This document shows positions 35,213 through 42,933 of a stretch of DNA of 64,000 nt, in pieces. The stretch lies in NCBI GenBank assembly GCA_947500775.1, contig CANMTD010000002.1, forward strand, positions 62,001 through 126,000, given 5' to 3'. This DNA comes from an uncultured Paracoccaceae bacterium (GTDB lineage: Bacteria > Pseudomonadota > Alphaproteobacteria > Rhodobacterales > Rhodobacteraceae). The notes under the pieces are model-generated. The model was not told the origin of the DNA. It worked only from the letters and a program-made list of their open reading frames with translations, and searched no databases. A program made the position numbers and the translations under genes. Position 1 is the stretch's first letter. Each line of letters begins with the position of its first letter.

Positions 35213-35803
35213 ATGAAACGTATTCTGATCCTGGCCGCTGTGTCGCTGAGCACCGCACCGGCCTTTGCGGGCAATCTGGAACCGGCCGTGCCTGACGCCA
35301 CGATCGCCCCCGCACCCGCCCCGGTGATCGATACCGGCCGCGACTGGACGGGTTTCCGTGCCGGTGCGCAACTTGGCTATGCCGATGTCGAAACCGATAT
35401 TTCCGGTGTCGATGGCGATGGCGTTCTGGGCGGTATCCATGGCGGCTATGACCATGACTTCGGCCGTTATGTTCTGGGGGTCGGCCTGGATTACGACTTC
35501 GGCGATATCGAACTGGGCGACAATGACGCCAATCTGGACAATGTCGCCCGGCTGAAGTTTCGCGGCGGTTATGATCTGGGCCAGACGCTGGTCTATGCCA
35601 CCGCCGGTTACGCCTATGCCGAAGGCGACGAAGGCGGAAGCAGTGCCGATGGCGACGGTTATTTCGCCGGTGTCGGTGCGGACTATATGGTGACCGATAC
35701 GATCTCGGTCGGTGGTGAGATTCTGTATCACGACATTCAGGATTTCGGCGCGACGGATATCGAGGCGACAACCCTGTCGGCGAAGGTTGCGTTCCACTTC
35801 TGA
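35213..35803 (+). CDS. Outer-membrane beta-barrel protein (paralog 2)
   Basis: Barrel protein of 196 residues. The signal peptide (1-19, ending AFA) is followed by a Pro/Ala linker of about 22 residues absent from paralog 1, then RDWTGFRAGAQLGYADVETD. The strands YVLGVGLDYDFGDIELGD, ARLKFRGGYDLGQ and VYATAGYAYAEGDEGG repeat the paralog almost block for block. The C-terminus TTLSAKVAFHF ends in Phe. AGGAGAATGAC precedes the ATG at 35213. Function unknown; small barrels of this type are common major surface proteins. Confidence 0.86.
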   Translation: MKRILILAAVSLSTAPAFAGNLEPAVPDATIAPAPAPVIDTGRDWTGFRAGAQLGYADVETDISGVDGDGVLGGIHGGYDHDFGRYVLGVGLDYDFGDIELGDNDANLDNVARLKFRGGYDLGQTLVYATAGYAYAEGDEGGSSADGDGYFAGVGADYMVTDTISVGGEILYHDIQDFGATDIEATTLSAKVAFHF

Positions 35804-35858
35804 CCGGAAACCGCTGGGGAGCACGTGGGCCGGTGCATCGAACCGGCCCACGGATCGT

Positions 35859-36671
35859 CTAGCCCAGCATTGTGTCGATCTCATCGCCCGAGACAGAGAC
35901 CGACAGCGGCGTGAAATCACCATCGCCGAACATCGCGTGCCCGGCATCAAGGATCACCCGCTGCGTGGCCCGCGCCAGAGCCGATCCCAGCGAAATCCGC
36001 GCCACCCCGATCCGGGCATAATCGGCGCGGGAGAATTTGGTATAGGGCCCGGCGGCCAGCGCGTTGACAGGTTTGCCGGTGGCCGCACAGATGCGCGCCA
36101 GATCGTCAAAGCTGGCGGGGATCGGGGCATACAGGCAATCGGCCCCCGCATCGTCAAAGGCGCGCAGACGGGCCAGCGCCTGTTCGATATCATATTGCCC
36201 GTTCATGATGCCATCGGCGCGGGCGACCAGCACGAAATCACCGGGCAGGGCGCGGGCCGCACTGGCGGCGGCGCGGATGCGGTCGACCGCAAGCTCGAAT
36301 TCATAAGGCGTGGCCGCGGGCAGCGCCGTATCCTCGATCGAGATGCCCGCCAGACCGATTTCCGCCGACAGCCGCACGGTGTCGGCGCAACTGTCCGGGT
36401 CATCGCCGAACCCGTTTTCGAAATCCCCCGATACCGGCACGGACACGGCGGCGATCAGGTCCTGGGCATGGGCCAGCGCCTCGTCCCGCGTGACCTGCCC
36501 CATATCGGGGCGGCCAAGCGTAAAGGCATGGGCGGCAGAGGAGGTGCCGATCGCCTGCGCGCCCATTCTGGCCAGCATCCTGGCGCTGCCGATATCCCAG
36601 GCATTGGCCAGGATGAACGGATCGCCGGGGCGGTGAAGCGCGCGGAAGTCGGCGCCGATGTCGCGGGTCAT
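35859..36671 (-). CDS. Isocitrate lyase/PEP mutase family protein
   Basis: TIM-barrel enzyme of 270 residues of the PEP mutase/isocitrate lyase superfamily, making or breaking C-C or C-P bonds next to an oxo acid. Seen are LANAWDIGSARMLARMGAQ (about 23-41), GTSSAAHAF, the metal-site region SGDFENGFGDD near 82 and GISIEDTA near 108, then LVARADG near 147. The catalytic loop cysteine of isocitrate lyase (KKCGH) is absent, so oxaloacetate or phosphonate-type chemistry is more likely. It starts inside the stop of ada (TGA/ATG overlap at 36668-36671), so it is co-translated with a DNA repair gene. Confidence 0.82.
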   Translation of the reverse strand: MTRDIGADFRALHRPGDPFILANAWDIGSARMLARMGAQAIGTSSAAHAFTLGRPDMGQVTRDEALAHAQDLIAAVSVPVSGDFENGFGDDPDSCADTVRLSAEIGLAGISIEDTALPAATPYEFELAVDRIRAAASAARALPGDFVLVARADGIMNGQYDIEQALARLRAFDDAGADCLYAPIPASFDDLARICAATGKPVNALAAGPYTKFSRADYARIGVARISLGSALARATQRVILDAGHAMFGDGDFTPLSVSVSGDEIDTMLG

Positions 36672-37750
36672 GGGCAACTCTCCTGTGGGGCGGGGCGCAC
36701 CCCGTGATAATGTCGTTCCAGTTCGATCAGCCGCTGCTTGCGCCACAGCCCGCCGCCGTATCCGGTCAGCGATCCATCGGCGCCGATCACCCGGTGGCAG
36801 GGCACGACCAGCGCCAGCGGGTTGGCGCCATTGGCGCGGGCCACGGCGCGGGTGGCGCTGGGGCGGCCCATCTGCCCGGCAATCTGGCTGTAGGTGCGGG
36901 TTTCGCCCGCTGGGATATCGCGCAGGATGGCCCAGACCGCGCGGGTAAAGGCGCTGCCGTGCTGGGCAAGGGGCACGGTGAACCGCGCGTTTTCCCCGGC
37001 AAAGAACCGCGCCAGTTCGGCCCGCACCTGTTCGGTGGGCGCGCTGCGTCCGATGCCGATATCGCCGCGCGCATCCTGACGCAGGCGGCGCAATTCAGCG
37101 GGCAAGGCCTTGCGGTCCGAAAACTCCAGCAGATGCAGCGCGCGGGCGTCGCTGACCGCGATCATCGGCCCCAGCGGCGTGTCGATCCAGTCGGCCTTCA
37201 GCAGGGCATCGTCGCGGAACCGGCCCGGCGGCTGGCCCAGCAACCGGGCAAAGGCCTCGCGAAAGGCGCTGGCCGAGGCGAACCCCGCATCCAGCTGCGC
37301 GTCGATCACCCGCCCGCCATCTGACAGGGTGCTGAACCCTTCGGCCAGCCGCCGCTGGCGGGCCATGTCCAGAAAGGTGATGCCGAACTGACGTTTAAAG
37401 CTTCGGCGCACGGTCGACGGATCGAACCCCATGCGGCGAATATCCTCTTCGTACCAGCGGCGCGCGGGGGCCTTGTCCAGCGCCTGCAGCAACGCCCCGA
37501 TCACCGGATCGGCCGTGGCCATCGGGGCCAGCGGGTGGCAGCGTTTGCAGGGGCGAAAGCCCGCGTCGATGCAGGCCGCAACCGTTTCGAAGAAATGGCA
37601 GTTTTCGGATTTCGGCTTCCGCGCCGGGCAGGTCAGGCGGCAGAATATCCCGGTCGAGCTGACCCCGACATAGGCCCGCCCGTCATAGGCGGGATCACGG
37701 GCCAGAAGGGCGGCATAAAGCGTGTCGTGATCGGGTCTTTGGAACAACAT
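36668..37750 (-). CDS. ada: Ada: bifunctional methylated-DNA repair protein and transcriptional activator
   Basis: Repairs methylphosphotriesters and O6-methylguanine and, when methylated, activates its own regulon. All three domains are present in 360 residues. A zinc domain has Cys37 and Cys41 (TGIFCRLTCPARKP) and Cys68 and Cys71 (FRPCKRCHP); Cys37 is the expected methyl acceptor. An AraC-type HTH covers about 85-180 (VRRSFKRQFGITFLDMARQR). The methyltransferase domain has PCHRVIG with acceptor Cys318. The start at ATG 37750 has no strong ribosome site. The coupled downstream gene would be induced together with it under alkylation stress. Confidence 0.93.
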   Translation of the reverse strand: MLFQRPDHDTLYAALLARDPAYDGRAYVGVSSTGIFCRLTCPARKPKSENCHFFETVAACIDAGFRPCKRCHPLAPMATADPVIGALLQALDKAPARRWYEEDIRRMGFDPSTVRRSFKRQFGITFLDMARQRRLAEGFSTLSDGGRVIDAQLDAGFASASAFREAFARLLGQPPGRFRDDALLKADWIDTPLGPMIAVSDARALHLLEFSDRKALPAELRRLRQDARGDIGIGRSAPTEQVRAELARFFAGENARFTVPLAQHGSAFTRAVWAILRDIPAGETRTYSQIAGQMGRPSATRAVARANGANPLALVVPCHRVIGADGSLTGYGGGLWRKQRLIELERHYHGVRPAPQESCP

Positions 37751-37843
37751 GGGGGCGATGCTAACGCGATTCTGACCGGTCTGCCGCCGGAAATCGGGCG
37801 TGGATATCAGGTTGTGACCTTCCCCCACGCGCGGGCATCCAAT

Positions 37844-38770
37844 TTAATGCGTCTCAAGCAGTTTAAGCAGCTTTTCACCAAGCTTGACGCGGAACAGCGC
37901 GCCTTTGGCTGCGGTGCGATGTTCCTTTGAATAGGCTTCGCATTTCGCCTTGACCGCTTCCATTTTGGCCACCTCGACCCGGCGCTGTATGGTCAGGGAC
38001 CCGACCTGTTCCTTTTTCTCGGCGGCCAGGTCCCGGGTCATGGAGGCGCTAAAGTCTTTGCCGTCCATCTTGCTGGCGGCCGCAAGGAACCAGAAGCTGG
38101 GCGATTGCATGTTGTCCAGGCTGTCGGAATAGATTTTATGAAGATCAAACGCGGTCTTCAGCTCTTTCGGGCCTTTTTTGATAATATACTCGCGCACCGC
38201 CTTTTTGGCGTCATCGGTCAGCATCTGCATGGGTTTGCTGGCAATGGAGGCTGCGGCCTTTGTCACCTTTTCATTCAGTTTTGTGAACTCGGACGGGTCG
38301 GCAAGGGCCTTCTTGTAATCGGCCCCCAATTTGGCCGAGGTGCGCGCCATGCCGGTCAGCATCCACACCACATCGACGCCCTGTTTCATCTTCTGGATAA
38401 CCTTGTGATCGGTTTCCAGCTGCTTTTGCATTTTGCTGTAAAACGTGTTGGATTCCTTGATGTACCGGCCAAACCTTGCGGCAGCGGCGGCATAGCTGTC
38501 GGCGTGGACGGTCAATGCCTCTGCCAGCACGCGTTCGTTTTCGATCTGCGAAAGCAGCAATTGGCGCCGCGCCTGAATGTCTTTTTTCTCTTCCGGGGTC
38601 ATTGGAATAAAAATCACATCACCCGGTTCGATATTTTCAGGCTTGCCGCGCTTTTTCTTCAGCGCCTTGTTTTCCGCATCTTCCCAGATCAGCTTGGGGT
38701 TCTTGAACTTGTACTTCTTTGCAATCGTTTGAAATTTCTCGCCTTTTTTAACTTTATGCTTTTGGGACAT
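37844..38770 (-). CDS. LysM-domain protein without signal peptide, mostly helical
   Basis: Protein of 308 residues, very Lys-rich. It opens directly with a LysM-like module (SQKHKVKKGEKFQTIAKKYK to PGDVIFIPMTPEE, residues 2-58) with no signal peptide. The rest is helical: a coiled-coil-like segment (EEKKDIQARRQLLLSQIENE), a hydrophobic helix VDVVWMLTGMARTSAKLG near 130-147, and a second charged half with RRVEVAKMEAVKAKCEAYSK. I do not recognise the C-terminal family. The local GC content is visibly lower than that of neighbours. Cytoplasmic LysM modules occur in baseplate or spike proteins of contractile systems, but no such genes are nearby. GGAAAA precedes ATG 38770. Confidence 0.7.
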   Translation of the reverse strand: MSQKHKVKKGEKFQTIAKKYKFKNPKLIWEDAENKALKKKRGKPENIEPGDVIFIPMTPEEKKDIQARRQLLLSQIENERVLAEALTVHADSYAAAAARFGRYIKESNTFYSKMQKQLETDHKVIQKMKQGVDVVWMLTGMARTSAKLGADYKKALADPSEFTKLNEKVTKAAASIASKPMQMLTDDAKKAVREYIIKKGPKELKTAFDLHKIYSDSLDNMQSPSFWFLAAASKMDGKDFSASMTRDLAAEKKEQVGSLTIQRRVEVAKMEAVKAKCEAYSKEHRTAAKGALFRVKLGEKLLKLLETH

Positions 38771-38855
38771 TAAATTTTCCAATTTGGTTTTGTTGTGCCC
38801 ACTCAGCCGAGCCCTGAAAAATCCTTCATCTGTGAAAAAATGAACCGTAGCAGTT

Positions 38856-39911
38856 TTAGTGCCTGTCGGACAGGGCCTTGCGTGCCTCGTCGATGATCGC
38901 GAGCGTGCGGATCGAACGATCCAGTGGCACAAGGGGGCTTTCCAGCAGCCCCTGTGCCAGACAGCGTTCAACCTCGGCGATCTCATTTTCCAAGCCGCCG
39001 GTCAGGAACTTCTGGTTGCCTGCCAATGCCTGTTTTGCACGTATCGCCAATGGGTTGCGTCTTAGTCGGGCTTTCAGGGCGGCAACCGGTCCAGAGGCAC
39101 CCGCAGGCGCCCGAAAGGCGGCAGAGGGATCGCGGCGCGTCAGCGCATAAGACGCAGGGCAGGTCACCGGTTCGGCAAAGACACAGCGTCCGGTACTGCC
39201 TTCGATCGTCAGGCTGTTGTCTCCAAACCGGTCAATCGCGGTGCTTAGAACCGCCCGCGCGCCGGTATCGCTTTCCAAAATCAGCGTTGCCGCCAGATCG
39301 ACGCCGTTCGGCGCCAGATCACCGGCGACATGGCGCAAGTGCAGATCCCCCAGAACCGCCATCGACAAGGCTATCAGATACACCCCGCGATCCAGCAGGG
39401 CGCCGCCGCCTGTGGCGCTATCGAACAGGCGCGGCATCGTTTCGGGGGTTTGCGGAACCGAAAACGATCCCTCGATCTGCCGGACCTTTCCAATATCGCC
39501 ATTGGCGACGCGCTGAAACGCCTGAGTATAGACGGGGGTGCAAAGCGACCACATCCCCTCCATGCAAAAGACACCCTTGGCCCGGGCTGCACCGGCGATC
39601 CTGCGCGCGTCATCCGCGTTGGTGGCCAATGGCTTTTCACACAGCACCGGTTTGCCCGCGTCGATCACCGCAAGCGCGTCATCGACATGGCAGTGATTGG
39701 GGGTGGCGACATAGACCACATCGACCGCGTCCTGCCCGGCCAGATCCCCGGCGTTTGTGGCCACATGACCGATCCCGTATCGGTCGGCAAAAGCCTGACC
39801 ATTCGCGGCGGTACGCGACGATACCGCCACGCATTCGGTATCCGGCAACCGCTGGCAGGCTGTCACGAACCGCGCGGCAATGGCGCCGGTGCCCACAATG
39901 CCCCAGCGCAT
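38856..39911 (-). CDS. Gfo/Idh/MocA family oxidoreductase
   Basis: NAD(P)-dependent sugar or polyol dehydrogenase-like protein of 351 residues. The Rossmann start is RWGIVGTGAIAARFV, and the family active-site block is VLCEKPLATNADDA (Lys near residue 93, from EKP). The C-terminal alpha/beta domain follows with GGALLDRGVYLIALSM near 165. The start overlaps the stop of the upstream gene by one base (TGATG), so the two oxidoreductases are translated together. The substrate cannot be read; a cell-surface or capsule sugar is a common use of such pairs. Confidence 0.85.
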   Translation of the reverse strand: MRWGIVGTGAIAARFVTACQRLPDTECVAVSSRTAANGQAFADRYGIGHVATNAGDLAGQDAVDVVYVATPNHCHVDDALAVIDAGKPVLCEKPLATNADDARRIAGAARAKGVFCMEGMWSLCTPVYTQAFQRVANGDIGKVRQIEGSFSVPQTPETMPRLFDSATGGGALLDRGVYLIALSMAVLGDLHLRHVAGDLAPNGVDLAATLILESDTGARAVLSTAIDRFGDNSLTIEGSTGRCVFAEPVTCPASYALTRRDPSAAFRAPAGASGPVAALKARLRRNPLAIRAKQALAGNQKFLTGGLENEIAEVERCLAQGLLESPLVPLDRSIRTLAIIDEARKALSDRH

Positions 39912-41101
39912 CACAGGCGCCCCAGCAAAGGCAATATCCGCCGTTCGACAAAGGACAGGTCCTTTTGGCCGGGATCGTTGCTGATGGTGACGGGCGACAG
40001 GGTCGTGCAGCGGCTTTTGACGTCATAGGTTTCCGCGCGGCTGGTCGAATTGTGGATGGCCAGCGACACCTCGTTGAAATGCACGCAGAAATCGAGCGGC
40101 AGGCGCGAACCGCGTCCGGCGCGCCGGGCCGCGACCATTTCGATCGGACCGCGCATGAAATCCATCGCCGCCGCCCCGCTTTTGGGCAATTCGACAACCG
40201 GTTTTGCGACCTTCACCTTGGTGGGCCAGGGCATCAGCATGAACCGCCGCCGCACCCGGATCCAGCGTTGAAAGGCAATCGGGGTTTCGTAGAACCAGCA
40301 ATCGTCCGCCGTCATCAGGCCTTCGTCCCCGAATATCTTGAACTGGTGATCGCGCGGGGCGACCACGCCGCAGGTCAGCCGCGCCACCAGACCGGATTCG
40401 AACGTCAGGCAGGCGACCGAGAAATCGGGCGCCTCGGGGGCGCCGCCGGTGGGTTTGCCGGGATATTGCAACGCGGCAAAGGAATGCACCTGCGTCACCG
40501 AGCCGAACAGAGCGATCAGCCATGTCAGGTAATAGCCCGCGTGTTCCAGTGTGCAGCCGACTTCGAATTCATCCTCATAGGGCCAGGGCGCGCCCGAGGG
40601 GTTGATCCAGTTTTCATAGGGTGATTTGGCGATGAATCCATCGTCCATTTCGGCATAGACCAACAGCGGTTTGCCGACGTTGCCCTTTTCCAGCGACCCG
40701 CGCAGGGCGGCCACCGCCTCGCTCAGGTGATTGCAGGGGGCAGAGGCCAGCGGCAGCCCCTTGGCCAGCGCCAGATCGCGCAGGGCCTTGACCTCGGCGA
40801 ACTCCATCGCCAGCGGTTTTTCCGAATAGACCGGATATCCCGCCTCCAGACAGTCGCGGGACACGGCGAAATGCGCGGCGGGGTTGGTCAGGTTCAAAAC
40901 CGCGTCGACCTTGAGCCCGTCAAAGAATGCCGCTTGGGTGGTGACCGACGGCACCTTCCAATGGGCGGTGAACCGCGCGGCGTGGTCGGGGTTGATGTCA
41001 AAGGCGCGCACGACCGACACATCGGGGTGGTTTTCGACAAGCTGCATATAGAAATCAGCGACATAGCCGCAGCCAATGATCGCAAAGCGCATATCCGACA
41101 T
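39911..41101 (-). CDS. Gfo/Idh/MocA family oxidoreductase
   Basis: Second dehydrogenase-like protein, 396 residues. The nucleotide-binding start is FAIIGCGYVADFYMQLVENH. The EKP motif is YSEKPLAMEFAEV near residue 97. The C-terminal domain contains EVGCTLEHAGYYLTWLIALF near 195, and an unusual C-terminal part with AVHNST-like and FVERRILPLLGRL ends. It is only distantly similar to its partner, so the two probably act on different steps of one pathway. Met codons at 41101 and 41092 are both possible starts; GGAG lies upstream of the first. Confidence 0.83.
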   Translation of the reverse strand: MSDMRFAIIGCGYVADFYMQLVENHPDVSVVRAFDINPDHAARFTAHWKVPSVTTQAAFFDGLKVDAVLNLTNPAAHFAVSRDCLEAGYPVYSEKPLAMEFAEVKALRDLALAKGLPLASAPCNHLSEAVAALRGSLEKGNVGKPLLVYAEMDDGFIAKSPYENWINPSGAPWPYEDEFEVGCTLEHAGYYLTWLIALFGSVTQVHSFAALQYPGKPTGGAPEAPDFSVACLTFESGLVARLTCGVVAPRDHQFKIFGDEGLMTADDCWFYETPIAFQRWIRVRRRFMLMPWPTKVKVAKPVVELPKSGAAAMDFMRGPIEMVAARRAGRGSRLPLDFCVHFNEVSLAIHNSTSRAETYDVKSRCTTLSPVTISNDPGQKDLSFVERRILPLLGRL

Positions 41102-41258
41102 CGCCAATTCTTCTCCGGTTGCTGTTTTCAGTAACATTCAAAACGGCGGCGTTTCTGGCGACAGGTAAACCGGCTGATACGCACGGGCCACAACCTAGTC
41201 AGGTGCTGCGGTTGCGTCCAGATGTTTGTCGGGCGCGCGCGGGCAGGGCACAAGCCGC

Positions 41259-41287
41259 TTGGCGGGGCGGCCGGCGGCTGTTATGGT
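41259..41287 (+). promoter_or_regulatory. Promoter of the cysS leader ORF
   Basis: TTGGCG (41259-41264) and TATGGT (41282-41287) are spaced by exactly 17 bp. The expected start point is 41294-41295, the A of the leader ATG, so the transcript may be leaderless. Confidence 0.55.
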
Positions 41288-41294
41288 CCGCCGC

Positions 41295-41336
41295 ATGAGC
41301 AAGACCATTTGCATTATCTGCTGCATTACCCACTGA
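41295..41336 (+). CDS. Cys-codon leader peptide upstream of cysS
   Basis: A 13-codon ORF, MSKTICIICCITH, with three TGC codons, two of them adjacent (41310, 41319, 41322). It ends 86 bases before cysS and has no Shine-Dalgarno sequence, but a promoter placed so that transcription would begin at its ATG. Stalling at Cys codons when Cys-tRNA is low would link cysteinyl-tRNA synthetase output to need. Known leaders of this sort are the leaderless polycysteine ORFs of mycobacteria; here it is inference from sequence. Confidence 0.6.
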   Translation: MSKTICIICCITH

Positions 41337-41344
41337 CATCGTCA

Positions 41345-41421
41345 GGCGGGCCGGTCTTCTAGTTTCCATTCGAGACACAAGTTGCTAAGCCCGCCGCGGG
41401 ACCGCGCGCGAAGGAACGACC
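41345..41421 (+). promoter_or_regulatory. Mutually exclusive hairpins in the cysS leader
   Basis: GGCGGGC (41345-41351) pairs with GCCCGCC (41389-41395). Alternatively GGTCTTCT (41353-41360) pairs with GGAACGACC (41413-41421) with one bulged base and one G-U pair, covering the cysS ribosome site. The two stems interleave and cannot form together, so a switch between hidden and open ribosome site is possible. No T-run is present, so control would be translational or Rho-dependent. Confidence 0.4.
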
Positions 41422-41422
41422 T

Positions 41423-42814
41423 ATGACAACGATCAGGCTGCACAACACCAAGACCCGCACCAAAGAGGTCTTTACCCCCATCGACCCCGACAATGTGCGC
41501 ATGTATGTCTGCGGCCCCACGGTCTATGACCGCGCCCATCTGGGCAATGCGCGGCCGGTGCTGGTGTTCGATGTGCTGTACCGGTTGTTGCGGCATGTCT
41601 ATGGCGCCGATCACGTGACCTATGTGCGCAATTTCACCGACGTGGACGACAAGATCAACGCGCGGGCGGCGACAAGCGGGCGCCCCATCGGCGAAATCAC
41701 CGAGGAAACCATCGGCTGGTTTCTGGACGACATGCACGCGCTGGGCGCGCTGGACCCGAACCAGATGCCCCGCGCCACGCAGTTCATCCCGCAGATGGTG
41801 GCGATGATCGAAGACCTGATCGCCAAGGGCCACGCCTATGAGGCCGAGGGGCACGTGCTGTTCGCGGTCGAAAGTTACAAAGACTACGGCAAGCTGTCGG
41901 GCCGCACGGTCGACGATATGATCGCAGGCGCGCGGGTCGAGGTCGCGCCCTATAAACGCAACCCGATGGATTTCGTGCTGTGGAAACCATCGTCCGATGA
42001 CCTGCCGGGATGGGACAGCCCGTGGGGCCGGGGGCGGCCGGGGTGGCATATCGAATGCTCGGCCATGTCATACGAATTGCTGGGCGAAAGCTTTGACATC
42101 CACGGCGGCGGCAACGACCTGATGTTCCCGCACCATGAGAATGAGATCGCCCAAAGCTGCTGTGCCCACCCCGAGGGCGGTTTCGCCAATGTCTGGATGC
42201 ACAACGAGATGTTGCAGGTTGAAGGCAAGAAGATGTCCAAAAGCTTGGGCAATTTCTTTACCGTGCACGATTTGCTGGAAGGCCATGATGGCCAGCCACC
42301 CGTCCCGGGCGAGGTGATCCGCTTTGTGATGCTGAGCACCCATTACCGCAAACCGATGGATTGGACCGAGAAGAAGCGGGAAGAGGCGGAGAAGACGCTG
42401 AGGAAGTGGCGTGAGTTGGTGGCCGGTCTGACGGTTGATGATGCGCCGCATCCTGATGTCCTCGCCGCTTTGGCTGACGATCTTAACACGCCATTGGCGC
42501 TGAGTGCCCTTCACAGGATTGCGCGCGAAGAAGCGCCCCAGACACTGTTAAACTCCGCACGTATTTTGGGGCTTTTACAGGGTGAATTTGAATCAAGTTT
42601 TCAGGGCAAGACCTTCGATGCCGAGATTGAGGCAACCATAGAAGAGATGATCGAACTGCGAAAAATTGCCCGGGAAAACAAAGACTTTGCTCAGGCTGAT
42701 AAAGTCCGCGATGCATTCGTTGCTGCGGGTGTGACGATAAAGGACACGAAGGACGGTGTTTCGTGGGAGGTCGGGCCAGATTTCGACCCCTCAAAACTGG
42801 AGGCCCTGAAATGA
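41423..42814 (+). CDS. cysS: Cysteinyl-tRNA synthetase
   Basis: Class I aminoacyl-tRNA synthetase charging tRNA-Cys. The first zinc ligand and HIGH-type motif are in [18 protein letters not shown] near residue 27, the zinc-site block [18 protein letters not shown] near 223-240, and the KMSKS motif in [11 protein letters not shown] near 272. The length of 463 residues is normal. AAGGAACGACCT before the ATG is the ribosome site and may be hidden in a leader hairpin. The last ~150 codons use more A/T-rich codons than the first part. The stop overlaps a 40-codon ORF that runs into cimA. Confidence 0.97.
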   Translation: MTTIRLHNTKTRTKEVFTPIDPDNVRMYVCGPTVYDRAHLGNARPVLVFDVLYRLLRHVYGADHVTYVRNFTDVDDKINARAATSGRPIGEITEETIGWFLDDMHALGALDPNQMPRATQFIPQMVAMIEDLIAKGHAYEAEGHVLFAVESYKDYGKLSGRTVDDMIAGARVEVAPYKRNPMDFVLWKPSSDDLPGWDSPWGRGRPGWHIECSAMSYELLGESFDIHGGGNDLMFPHHENEIAQSCCAHPEGGFANVWMHNEMLQVEGKKMSKSLGNFFTVHDLLEGHDGQPPVPGEVIRFVMLSTHYRKPMDWTEKKREEAEKTLRKWRELVAGLTVDDAPHPDVLAALADDLNTPLALSALHRIAREEAPQTLLNSARILGLLQGEFESSFQGKTFDAEIEATIEEMIELRKIARENKDFAQADKVRDAFVAAGVTIKDTKDGVSWEVGPDFDPSKLEALK

Positions 42815-42933
42815 CCGGCCCAGTACAACACAGGCCAGTGCCCGGCCGCGGGGGGGTGCGAAGCGCCCGCCCGGGGGGGCGGCCGGGCGCTGGGCGTGAC
42901 GCAGGCGCCACGCCCAAGGGGGACTGCCAATGA
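42811..42933 (+). CDS. 40-codon linker ORF between cysS and cimA
   Basis: An ORF that starts in the cysS stop (ATGA at 42811) and ends with its TGA in the cimA start (ATGA at 42930). The product is Arg/Gly/Pro-rich (for example [20 protein letters not shown]) because it reads through a GC-rich hairpin, so the peptide itself is probably not a folded protein. The exact double overlap suggests translational coupling of cysS to cimA, but chance cannot be excluded at this GC content. Confidence 0.35.
   Translation: MTGPVQHRPVPGRGGVRSARPGGRPGAGRDAGATPKGDCQ
42840..42888. repeat. GC-rich inverted repeat between cysS and cimA
   Basis: GCCCGGCCG (42840-42848) pairs with CGGCCGGGC (42880-42888), with further GC pairs inside the 31-nt loop (GCGCCCGCCCGGGGGGG region). 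It has no T-run. It may be a stabilising or pausing hairpin, or a REP-like element. Confidence 0.6.

Noticed and set aside
42840-42888. Rho-independent terminator between cysS and cimA
   Set aside because: The hairpin is strong but there is no T-run, and overlapping ORFs suggest that transcription continues.
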